Positions 1 through 11,500 are shown, numbered from the stretch's first letter. The stretch: DNA of 15,413 bases from Synura sp. LO234KE (GCA_015143735.1 VKHC01000210.1:1-15413); one strand, 5' to 3'. A program made the numbers and translations. The notes: generated by a model from the sequence alone, not told the origin.

Positions 1-396
1 TTAATTATCTGGTTGTTAAGAATCTTTGTCTGTACCTTATACATAGTCTTCGTGAGCGATAGCGAATATTCCAACATAGGTTGCCAAAAAACTCTTACAT
101 TCTCAGTTTTGGTCGCGATTCTCTTAGATATTCTCGCTGGCGGTGGTTGGTGTATATCAGTACTTTTTCCTCTAGGAACTCTTGTTGCTGTCTTTTGCTT
201 TTGCTCCTCAGCCCTCATATTACAAATTCCATCCCCAAACAATTTTTCCGTAAACTCGAATTGACTGTCGATTATTTAATATATTTTGGTAGTAATGATC
301 ACTTATAATTGAATCGTTTCAACCGCTTCTAGTCGATTTCTCGTTTTTAACAGGTGCCTCTACGTTCATATCATCTGATTTCCTCTTAGGAGCCAT
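1..396 (-). CDS. Possible N-terminus of a basic, nuclear-like protein, partial at left edge
   Basis: I do not recognise this protein. On the minus strand an ATG at 396-394 sits in a good context (GCTATGGCT) and opens a lysine-rich N-terminus (MAPKRKSDDMNVEAP...). That frame hits a stop soon after a possible phase-1 donor at 323-322. Splicing to an AG at 189-188 (a 136-nt intron) joins it to a stop-free stretch of about 62 codons, rich in K, R, S and T, that runs off the left edge. The open stretch actually begins further upstream, so other acceptors are possible. A competing reading uses an acceptor near 213 in another frame and a GTAAGA donor near 97. The plus strand is also open over 13-264, but its product is a bland hydrophobic string with no ATG at its head. 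The basic composition and clean start favour the minus strand. Function unknown. Confidence 0.3.
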
Positions 397-480
397 AGCG
401 ATAAAAAATCGCAAGTTAAAACTGTTTTTCACACCTCCTCAGAAAACGTTTGAATTTCTGTTTTCGGACACTCTTCACCG

Positions 481-542
481 TCATTCTATTAACATTTTCT
501 ATTTTCGGTCGTGATTCTATTATAATTTTCTAATTTCGGTTA
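481..542. repeat. 31-bp degenerate tandem repeat, two copies
   Basis: Units at 481-511 and 512-542 share the pattern T-x-ATTCTATT-(7-8 nt)-TTTTCT-A-x-TTTCGGT and differ at a handful of positions. A more diverged related stretch may precede them. AT-rich, non-coding; no function assigned. Confidence 0.55.
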
Positions 543-554
543 CTTGTTAGCGTG

Positions 555-594
555 ACTCTACAGAAAATATTATTTTTACGGTTCTCTGTAGAGT
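555..594. repeat. Inverted repeat, 10-bp perfect stem
   Basis: ACTCTACAGA at 555-564 is the exact reverse complement of TCTGTAGAGT at 585-594, with a 20-nt AT-rich loop. It could form a hairpin in RNA or be a remnant of a small element. No terminal motif or target-site duplication was noticed. Confidence 0.5.
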
Positions 595-2409
595 ATTTTC
601 TTATGAGTCGATTCTATAGGAGAATGGTATTTAGTCCACCGATGAAAGTAGTAGGAACACCAAGAAAAAAACGGAGAACACTCAGTTTACTTCCTCGTTT
701 CTTGTTGTCATGCTGGTGAATGGTTGGTAGCACTACTATTCCAACAGCCATGATTCCTCACGGCCGGGCGGTGATTTCAACCACGCGATTAGAAAGGAGC
801 AATCTGGAAGCATTTTCCTTTGTTTTTACGCCTTTGAGGAACTTATTCGTTAATGGGCGGTGTTGTTGCAAAAAAATGCACCGAGCGAGCGAGCGATGCA
901 TCACGCATCCCGCATTTGTTTTACCTCCTCCTCGTGGGGCGCGCTATAGATCTATTGCATGATTCTAACTATACAGCAGGCGCTCCAACCCCAGCACGAG
1001 GAGCGAGCAGTTGAGTAGCAGTCACCTGGTGGCGGACCTGCCTTGTCTCCACTACTCGCACATATTGTAGAAGAGATCGGACAATAAATGACCTAACCCC
1101 CTCCCTCAGTACCCCACCACATCCTGGACAACAAACTCCTCGGTAAGGTGAAAATCATCTGGTGTACCGCGATATAAACTAGAGTTATACACATAGGCAT
1201 GCACATAGGTTAAAACACATGGTAATTCAGAACATCTCTTTCTCCCAAATCAAACGATTGCTATCATCAAAATATTCAAGATAACGCAAGAACTTGTCGA
1301 AACATGCGCTAACAATAGAAGAATGATTAATTATAATATGCGGTCACTGTTGTGAGTCAGTTCATTCGGATATTAAGATTTTTTTCTCTCTGAGCTCAAA
1401 AGCTGGCCGATCGACTGTGCACCTATCTCATCAGCACTCTGTACTCTAGCTCATCTCCAATTGCGGGTTCTTTAATGGACTAGACAGGTTCATGGAAGAG
1501 CGAACCCCGTAGTGATTGCAATTAACTACCGAAGCTCAATCATAATTTTCGGGTCCAATGTCTTGACCCTTCGATTCAACTAGAGCGGGTTTCCCACTTT
1601 AATTGAAGCACTTCGTTGTCGCTTCGTAGACATCCTGATGGAGGTCCGTTGATTATATATGCACAGGAAACAATTTAGGTTAACAGTCGTCATCAGCGCA
1701 GAGATGTACTTTATTGTAGATCGCATCATTGCTGGGTGCAAGAAAACCAGTAGCTGATTCCACAAAGGATGCCACGAAATTTATCTTGGCAATCATGAAG
1801 GGAAATGTCATATAGAAGTTCTCAATACTCAAACAGGGACAGGAGACTGTAATATTGCTGCAGAAGTAACAGGTCACCATTAACAGGATTCGTTAGGTCC
1901 TCCAATTTATATGGGGAAAGGATGTAATTAGGTTACGGACTTATTTCGGAAATCAATACGGAGAAACGCAAGGTTGCTGTGTGCGTTGCACTTTTATTTG
2001 TTCGAATTGGTATTCAAAACCAATTATGTTTGTCAGAAACGACGCAAAATGTAGGATACCAGGGAAATTTGTCGGATTTTCAGTTGATAATTGAGTTGTT
2101 GATGTATGTGGGTTCAGTATCCACACTCCAGCTAATTTAAATTTTGTTTCGAGCTGAGATTTACAAAGAACTATCATCGCCGACTACCATCTACCTGGGT
2201 AGCAGAAGGGCAGTTAACTTATGAACAGCATAATTAAATATTAAATCACACGAGGGGAGAGAAAGAAAATTTGAATACCAATTTACGCCACGGGAATGTT
2301 ATTATATCCATAGAGGATAATTCAAATTTTTATCGAATATTTGTCTGTTAAGACTTCAATCTGTACTTTTCTTCTAAAAGAGATAAGAAAAAAATTGTTG
2401 AAAATAGAT

Positions 2410-2584
2410 ATGAAGCATCTATGTTTTGCGCCCGACGTGATCGCATCTATTTTATTTTGTTTCTTCAATCACTTAGTAACATGCAAAACATACAAGGAGC
2501 TAGCCTCAGTAGATGTTCCAAAATTTGACCCGTCAAATCTTGACAGACTGCTTGCGTCGGATAGCGAGGATACGTTAGCGCGAG
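2410..2584 (+). CDS. Exon 1: signal peptide and N-terminal segment of the receptor kinase
   Basis: Starts at ATG 2410. The first ~25 residues (MKHLCFAPDVIASILFCFF...) have a short n-region and a hydrophobic core, followed by a plausible cleavage site after V-T-C near residue 25. The remaining ~34 residues are polar and acidic with no recognised domain. The donor GTAAGT at 2585 leaves one base of a codon (phase 1), setting the phase used by the whole gene. The upstream in-frame region has no earlier ATG after the TAG at 2311. An additional 5' non-coding exon cannot be excluded. Confidence 0.7.
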
Positions 2585-5500
2585 GTAAGTTTATATAATT
2601 ATCTCAAATAATATGATTGCACGATTACCACGCGAGGCGCTGTTGTAAGCCTGAGAAGTTTCGTTTATTTCCTTTTAATTATCAGATGCATCATGCAAAT
2701 ATCTTATTCCGGAAGTATGCAGATTTTGAATGCTAATATTAATCGTAGTTCGTTTTGTTTCTTCTTTCTTCAGCAACTCTAAGTTCTTCCGCTACCTCCG
2801 CGCCAACAAGACTACCAACCATCTCTACAGGTAGCGCAGGCGCATCACATTTTGACTGATTAATATAAATTCTAATCTTAAATGTCAAATAACCACACTA
2901 TATAGAGTCATTCGTACTTAGTTGGCCGACAGCAAATTTTCTATATGATATAGTCATAGTCACTCTTCCCGAATATTATTAGCCCATTCATTAAACTTTA
3001 GCACTACCGTATGTAAATCAGGAGAGATCGTATACGCCGCGGGATATAACTCACAATGGCTCAGCCCAAGCAGCTACGCAGACCCTACAGCAATTTACAT
3101 CTGGGACAGTGCCAACGCAGCGACGTCTGCAGCCCCAGGCCGATACATAGGGTTCCAGAAGACGTTCTCTGTGTCCGTGGCTGTGAGCGTGTCAGTGTCG
3201 TGTGTGGTGTCGGACATGGGATACATATTCCTGGACGGGACATTCCTGGGCTACTGTAGTTACTATGATGGGGCTTCGGGGTCGTACTGGATCAACAACG
3301 TGTTCTCGCAGTCGCTGAGCCCGGGCACTCATTTGATTGAGATCGCCGCCATGAATGGGGGTAGCTCTTGGAATCCCGCGGGAGTAATGTCTACGGTTGT
3401 GGACAGTACTGGAAATGTCTACACTCACACCGACTTGAGTTGGAGCATAGGTCCGGTCAGGCTACAATCTACATATGGTAATAGTAAAAATAATTCAGGC
3501 GATAAATGCGATATCTTTGATATTCATATATGTAATCAGGTTATGCCTCGGCATCTTATGGCTGTACCGGCGGAGTTCAGACCTACACTGTACCAAGTTG
3601 GGCCACTACAATCCAAGTGGACGCCTATGGTGCACGAGGGGGTACCGGTGGCTGCGGCTACCCAGGTAATATGGGTGGTTGGGGCGGGTACATGTCCGCC
3701 TCGATTGTAGTTACTCCAGGGCAGACACTGTACATCTATGTTGGATGCAGCGGGTCCGATTACAGCAGTGGATCACCAATTGGAGGGTACAATGGCGGTG
3801 GCAATGGGGGCTGGTGTGGATTGGGGGGCGGGGGCGCTACAGATGTTCGTGCAGGATATGGTGACTTGAATTCTAGACTGGTGGTTGCTGGTGGGGGAGG
3901 CGGGAGTGGTTACTACTATAATGGAAATTATGGAACTGGTGGTGGAGGGGGAGGGTCGGTTGGTGGAAGTGGATCCGGGTACTCTATCTACAATTATTAT
4001 AGTGGTGGTGGTGGATCCCAGTCATCAGGAGGCTGTTCCAGTAGTGGATATGGAGTATGCGGATCATTTGGCTCGGGTGGCTACGCTAACAACGGTGATT
4101 CAGGAGGAGGTGGAGCGGGTTGCTATGGTGGAGGAAGCGGATATGCATTCACTGGTGGTGGTGGAGGATCCAGCTACACTTCTGGTACTGTACTTGCCAA
4201 TAGTCAGGGTGTGCAACTGAGTGACGGTTTCTTATTTATCTCGGCTCCACCAGGTACATCTATACAATTGTTTTTGACTAGATCTCAGGTTTCTCTTTCA
4301 GCTCCGACGTCAAGTCCGACCTTTGTTCCGACGTTAGCCCCCTCAACATATAGCTATGATGTCATGCAAGGTGCAGTATGCTCGTCCATCAGAATTCCTT
4401 GTCCAGGAAAATGTCTCATATTTTGTTTATTTGTTTTTTCATCAGGTATCGCGCTGTGCGCGTTGGCGGTTACTATGGCTCCGAACACGAAAGGTCAATC
4501 TGGATGGACATGTGCCTCTGACAACTCTACGCCCTTAACGTCTGTTTGTTTATGGGCGGGTGTACTTTGCGATGGTGGCGGAGAAGTTACGGATGTGTTA
4601 CTCGGAGGGCTGTTGCTCACGGGAACCATTCCGAGCAGAATCGGACTCGCCACCTCCCTTACAAATATAGAATTGGACAGCAATAATCTGTACGGTACTC
4701 TCCCTTCCTCATTGGGCCGTCTCGTGAACCTTCAGTATCTTGACATTAGCGTGAATTCGATATCCGGAAGCATACCGAGCGCGATCGTAAACATACAGTC
4801 CCTATCGAGCTTGGTGTTGTCTGGGAATAAACTCACGGGCTCTGTGCCTTCTGGACTGTGCACTATCACCAGCCTAAATACACTTTATGTCGACAATAAC
4901 CCGCTGACTTGCTATTGGAACTGCATGAGTACAATCGCGTCGAACAACGTGGGATCCTTATCGAATCGCTGTACTTCCGGTTTGTAGATATGTCAAAATC
5001 ACGACAGATTGTAAACTTTCTTACAATCAAAATATATATTAACAAACAGCGCCTACAACTGCTCCAACATCCCCTCCATCTAACAACCCGACTTTCAAAC
5101 CTACAGTAGGTAAAGTGTACCGTAACCATATGAGAAGATTGAACTTCTCTCTCTGATTTGTATCCTCGAATGATAGCACCGACATCCACTCCAACCGGTG
5201 AATATCAATTACTCTCCGTCGACTTGGTAATAAAATGCACTAACTGAATCATAATGCCTCTGCAGCGAGTCCTTCATTCAATCCTACCGTAGGTAAGTCA
5301 TATCTCTGCAGCGGTTATCGATTATCTCCTACCTCTGGTGACATCTCACCTTTGTTCCCCTAGTTCCCACCCACTACTTCCCCGCGGACCAAGGTAAGGC
5401 ATGGTCGAACTTCAAGTCTAGGTGAAATTCTTTTACCGGTCATACACAGATCAAGTAATGTGCGACCTCTCTGCCTCCCTTAACCCCGCTTCGCGCGGTC

Positions 5501-8500
5501 GGGGAGGATGGCAGTGTTCAAGCTCAACACCGTCCACTCAGATTTGCTCCGGATCCATATCGAGTTGGGGAGGAGTTGCGTGCAATAACGGCAATGTCGT
5601 ATCAATATTACTGTCGGGTTTGAAGCTCTCTGGCACCATTCCTACTTCCATCGGTCTGCTCAGCTCGCTGACAACCCTACTTATCAGTCGAAATAGCATT
5701 ACAAATTCAATTCCGAGTGAATTGGGACAATTGAGGTCGTTGGTGTCGTTAGACTTGAGTGCAAATTTAATCACAGGATCAGTCCCGGAGACTTTGTGTT
5801 CGGATTCAGCCTTAACTTCCCTATCATTTGGTAGCAACTCTCTTGTCTGCTACTTCAACTGCTTGAGCAGTGTACCCAGTCTAAGCGCGGGTGCAATCAA
5901 CCCAATCTGCTCCGAGGGTACGATAAATTTATATTTTTTTATCATCTGAATACAAGAGCTGACACGCCAATATAATAAAAGCGCCTACAAGCACGCCCAC
6001 AGTCCGCCCCTCCGGTACTTCATATTTGCCGCATAAGCGATTTGTGCTCATGCTTAGAATTGCCCAGCTCCAAGCTCATTGCCTACTTCCAGTCCCACTG
6101 GCAAGCCCACCACATTACCAACTTCAGGTTATAAACCCACTTAAACGAGAAGCTTCCATTTAAGATGAATTGTTCTTAGCACCTTCACGAGTTCCCACCT
6201 ATGTCCCTTCTCGCCGACCGACATTTCTTCCGACAAGAAGTATGGTATATTCTCGACTGGATATACGACTTTTAGTCTAACTTTTCTCTTTATTTCTTTT
6301 CTTTACATGTAGGTCCTACAAGCCCGCCGACTTCATCTCCAACTTTAGGTACCTGTGATTCTCCTCTATTTTGAAACCGAACACGTTATCACTGACTCTC
6401 TGAAACTTAGCTCCAACCATCTCCTTCCGCCCTACTTGGACTCCCACTATGCTTCCGACTAGTCAACCTACAACAGGTACAGAACGTTCCTCAGGCGCAG
6501 TATATTGCGCTACTGCATAATGCCACATTCACCACCTATCATCGTTCGTTGACTGCGCGAAAGAAATGTTAAATTTTTATGTTGATAACTATTTCTAGAC
6601 ATACAGATAAATGTTACCTGGAACCCTCTTGAGCGAAGTGTCGGAAAGGAATGTGCTCGAGAGTCTATGAGCTTAGATAGACCTAGAAGTTTATTACGAT
6701 CCCTTACTTGATGCTATATCTTCTGATTCAGTTCCATCCAGTTCCCCGAGCACATATTCGCCCACAAGACTTCCAACATTATCAACAGGTCCGTATGGCT
6801 CAATGAAAACGTATTTTACTTCCGCATACTCCGAAATGGAGCCCAGCACGTTAGCCTTCCTTTCTTAACGTTGAAAAAAGTTGTTTCAATCGATTTACTA
6901 TTAAACGTCGCTGTCGTTTCTGTGCAATTGTATATTTCACCCGGTTTCTGGCAGGTGAAATTGTGTATGCCGCGGGATACAACTTACAGTGGCTCAGCCC
7001 AAGTAGTTACTCGGACCCGACAGCCATTTACATCTGGGACAGTGCCAACGCTGCGACGTCTGCTGCCCCCGGCCGATACATAGGGTTCCAGAAGACATTC
7101 TATGTGTCCATGGCTGTGAGTGTGTCTGTGTCATGTTTGGTGTCTGACATGGGATACATAATTCTGGACGGGACATTCTTGGGCTACTGTAGTTACTACG
7201 ATACGAGCTTGGGATCGTATCGGATCTACAACGTGTTCTCACAGTCGCTGAGCCCGGGCACTCATTTGATCGAGATCGCCGCTATGAATGGGGGTAGCTC
7301 TTGGAATCCCGCAGGAGTGATGTCTGCGGTGTTGGACAGTGGTGGGAACGTCTTAGCCCACACCGACTTGAGCTGGAGCATAGGTCCGGTCAGACTCCAA
7401 TCCACATATGGTAATAGGGAATATATTGCAGGCGATAAATGCGATATTATTGACTTTCATCTATGTAATCAGGTTATGCCTCGGCATCTTATGGCTGTAC
7501 CGGCGGAGTTCAGAACTACACTGTACCAAGTTGGGCCACTTCAATTCAAGTAGACGCCTATGGTGCACGAGGGGGCACTGGTGGCTGTGGCTACCCAAGT
7601 GCCACCGGTGGTTGGGGTGGGTATATGTCCGCCTCAATTACGGTTACTCCAGGACAGACACTGTACATCTATGTGGGTTGCAGCGGGTTCGATTACAGCA
7701 GCGGATCACCAAATGGAGGGTACAACGGAGGAGGAAATGGAAACTGGTGTGGATTGGGGGGAGGTGGCGCTACAGATATTCGTACAGGATATGGTGACTT
7801 GAATTCTAGACTGGTTGTCGCTGGTGGGGGAGGCGGGAGTGGTGAATACTATAATGGATATTATGGAAATGGAGGCGAAGGGGGAGGGTCCATTGGTGGC
7901 AGTGGATCCGGATATTACACCTATAATTATTATTACGGTTATCAGACTTATTATTATGGTGGTGGAGGTGGTTCCCAGTCATCAGGAGGATGTTACTATG
8001 GTGGATATGGAAATTGCGGATCAATAGGTTTGGGTGGCAACGCTTATTACGCCTGGTCTGGTGGAGCTGGAGCGGGTTACTATGGCGGAGGAAGTGGGTA
8101 CCAGTATACTGGTGGTGGTGGAGGATCCAGCTACACTTCTGGCACGGTTCTTGCCAACAGTCAGGGTGTGCAGCTGAGTGACGGTTTCTTATTCATCTCG
8201 GCTCCTTCAGGTGACCTGATCAGACTCTCATGGTGATCCGACTCTCATCGACCGGTTCTGACCTTTCTTTTCAGAACCAACATCGAGTCCGTCATTTACT
8301 CCCACCTTTCCTCCAACGGTAGCCCCCTCAACATATAGCTATGACGTCATGCAAGGTATTAATATCTTCTAGTAAACTTTTTCTGCGCCTTTGACGCGAT
8401 CGTTCGCTTCTCAATAAGGAATAGCGCTCTGTGCATTAGCGGTTACTACTGCTCCGAACACAAAAGGACAAACGGGATGGACCTGTGCCTCTGACAACGC

Positions 8501-11500
8501 TACGCCCTTAACGTCTGTTTGTTTATGGGCGGGGGTACTTTGCGATGGCGGCGGAAGAGTAACGGATGTGTTACTCGGAGGGCTGTTGCTCACGGGAACC
8601 ATTCCGAGCAGAATCGGACTAGCCACCTCCCTTACAAATATAGAACTCGACAGCAATAATCTATACGGTACTCTCCCTTCCTCATTGGGCCGTCTCGTGA
8701 ACCTTCAGTATCTTGACATTAGCGTGAATTCAATATCCAGAAGCATACCGAACACCATCGTAAACCTACAGTCCCTATCGTACTTGGTGTTGTCGGGGAA
8801 TAAACTCACGGGCTCTGTGCCTTCTGGACTGTGCACTATCACCAGCCTAAATACACTTTATTTCGACAACAACCCGCTGACGTGCTATTGGAACTGTATG
8901 AGTACAATCGCATCGAATAACATGGGATCCATATCGAATCGTTGTACTTCGGGTATGTGAATTTATCATCATCAGGACAGATTCTTGTCACTAATAATCA
9001 AAATAACTATTAATTATTAGAGCCGACAACTGCGCCGACATCTTCGCCATCTTGCGACCCTACATTTAGTCCTACAGTAGGTGATGTCCGTCGTGATCAT
9101 GTACGACCATTCAATTTCTCTCTGATTTATATCGTCCTCTCGTAGCACCGATATACTCTCCGACCGGTAAATATCTACTTGTTAATAAAATGCATTAACT
9201 GAATCATAATGCCTCTGCAGCGAGTCCATCATTCATTCCTACCGCAGGTGAGTCATATCTCTTCCGCGGTTATCGATTATCTCCTTCCTCCAGTGACATC
9301 TCACCTTTGTTCCCTTAGTTCCCACCCGCTACTTTCCTGCGGATCAAGGTGACGTATAGCAATACTTCAGTTATATTTAGCTCTAACTGACGCCCATGTA
9401 CTGGACCGGTGCAGATCAATCGCTGTGTGACCTTGCTACTTCCCTTAACCCCGCGGCCCGCGGTCGGGGAGGATGGCAGTGTTTGGGCTCAACGCCGTCC
9501 ACTCCGATTTGTTCCGGATCCACCTCGAGTTGGGGAGGAGTTGCGTGCAATAACGGCAATGTCGTATCTATATTACTGTCGGGTCTGAAGCTCTCTGGCA
9601 CCATTCCTACTTCCATCGGTCTGCTCAGCTCGCTGACAACTTTACTTATCGGGCGAAATAGCATTACTAGTACAATACCGAGCCAACTGGGACAATTGAA
9701 GTTACTGGCAACGATTGATTTGAGTGTAAACTCCATCACTGGATACGTTCCGAAGACGCTACTTCAACTGCTTGAGCAGTGTGGCCAGTCTAAGTACCGG
9801 CGCGATCTACCCATTCTGCTCCGACGGTAAGATGAATTAAGATTTATCCTCTAAATACAAAAGATAACCCGTAAAGTGCCTACAGGTCCGCCCCACCGGT
9901 ACTTTATATTTGCATATGCATAGGCGATTTGTGCTCATCCTTACGATTGCTCTAGCTTGCTTGATTACTTCATCCGCCAGCTTGCTTACTTCACCCTCCA
10001 GTCCCCCTTCCGCCCCACTGGCAAGATGAATCAATATTTATCCTCTAAATACAAAAGATAACCCGCTGATAAAATTAAAGCGCCTCTATTCCATCGACCC
10101 ACTGGCAAGCCCACCACATCGCCAACTTCAGGTTATATGCTCGCCTAAACGAGAATCGTCCTTTAAATATATCTTGTTTGCAGAGCCATCAAGCTTTCCC
10201 ACCGATGCCCCTTCTCTCCTGCCGACATCTCTTCCGACAAGAAGTATGGAGAATCTCGACTGGATGTACTTGTATATCTAACATTTCTCTGCTTTATATG
10301 AAGTTCCTACAAGGCCGCCGACCTCATCTCCAACTCTTGGTACCGATGACCCTCTATATAATTTGAACCCGAACAAAATATCGCTATTACATTTCAATAA
10401 ATACATCTATGCATATTCAGCACCTACCTTCTCGCCGACTGTCGTCCCAACTTCCCTTCCTTCTTCGAACCCGACTTCTCTACCGACACCGTCGCCTTCG
10501 AGTCCCACGTGTAATCCAACACAACCGACGTACTACCCCACGAAAAGTAGGCTAAATCCATTCTATAAAATTATTCCTCACCTTTCGAACTTCCCTGGGC
10601 CTTAGATCCATCTAGTGCGCCTACACTATTGCCTACAATAGGTAAATGTAACCGTTTCACAAGAGAAATTCACTTTTCTCACCGCGTCTTACTTGATCTT
10701 AAAGTGCCATCGAGTTTTCCTACCATTCAACCAATAGGTACTTTGCTGGAAAGGGAAATTCAGTTATATGTTAACTGTTAAATTATTCAGCTCCTAGCTC
10801 CATGCCGACTTCCAGTCCAACTTGGGAACCTACTGTAGTACCCACTTCAGGTACGACCGGTCAATTAACTTGAGAGAATTCTATTCACCTGCATATGCGC
10901 AGTTCCATGTAGAGTTCCAACTACTACTCTGCCTATTCGAGTTCGTATGATTTACTTTCAATTCCTGGATTAACTTTAGGTCCATCGAGCCCGCCGACGG
11001 CTTCCCCCACACGAGGTAACAAACCAATCCCCTACCCTTATTTTGAAGGCCCCCATGAATGGGTTATGATTGAATTATACCGAGTGTTCCAACTTATAAG
11101 GATAATATAGCACTGTTTTAAATGTTAAATTATTCAGCTCCTAGCTCCATGCCGACTTCCAGTCCAACTTGGGAACCTACTGTAGTACCCACTTCAGGTA
11201 CGACGGGTCGATTAACTTGAGAGAATCGCATTCACCAGCATATGCGCGGTTCCATCTAGAGTTCCAACTACTGCTCTGCCTATTCGAGTTCGTATGATTT
11301 ACTTTCAATTCCTGGATTAACTTTAGGTCCATCGAGCCCACCTACAGCGTCCCCTACAATAGGTAACGGGCAGCACTTACCCGCGTTTTGAAGTCACCGC
11401 AATTATCTTGTGCATCCAAAGGTCCGACAACCCATTCGGTCCATAGTCCTCACCACTGTAAAATAGAAAATACCTACAAATGTTCTAGCACGCGAGTTCT

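Larger units (their letters stand above)
397..2409. other. Intergenic region, no convincing gene
   Basis: About 2 kb between the possible minus-strand gene and the receptor kinase start. Several short open stretches exist on both strands (plus 720-962; minus 1580-1765, 1680-1880 and 1953-2177), but none has a recognisable domain, consistent splice structure or coding-like composition. The region holds a two-copy 31-bp repeat (481-542), a 10-bp-stem inverted repeat (555-594) and a small GCGA-type simple repeat near 884-896. It presumably contains promoter sequence for the kinase gene; I see no clear core promoter motif. Confidence 0.5.
10776..11367. repeat. 347-bp-offset tandem duplication of stalk exons
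   Basis: 10776-11020 is repeated at 11123-11367, starting at TGTTAAATTATTCAG and ending at the donor GTAAC. The 60-nt exon (10791-10850 / 11138-11197) and a 35-nt intron (10945-10979 / 11292-11326) are identical in both copies; intervening intron sequence differs at a few sites. This is the most recent duplication in the gene. Confidence 0.85.

Noticed and set aside
882-912. Short GCGA repeats near 884-896 as a possible regular repeat array
   Set aside because: Too short and without regular spacers; a simple-sequence run only.
720-962. 80-codon plus-strand open frame
   Set aside because: No ATG in a good context, no domain, and it contains the GCGA simple repeat; likely chance.
1680-2177. 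Possible two-exon minus-strand gene with an intron-like GTAACC...CTGCAG segment between
   Set aside because: A donor/acceptor pair can be drawn, but the frames do not join cleanly and neither piece resembles a known protein.
3885-4220. Open frames overlapping the glycine-rich exons (also 3679-3864, 7560-7802, 7815-8027, minus 7806-8024)
   Set aside because: They are shadows of GGN-rich repetitive codons in other frames; the exon 4/19 frame is supported by domain motifs and by both cassettes.
6477-6954. A gene boundary between cassette A and cassette B (two separate receptor genes)
   Set aside because: There is no stop, transmembrane segment or kinase after cassette A, no new signal peptide before cassette B, and exon phases continue unbroken; internal duplication fits better. 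Only transcripts can settle it.
9886-9898. A 13-nt exon (or 22 nt with the AAAG acceptor) corresponding to exon 12 in cassette B
   Set aside because: Neither length restores the frame lost in exon 26; following it through gives a stop at 10639-10641.
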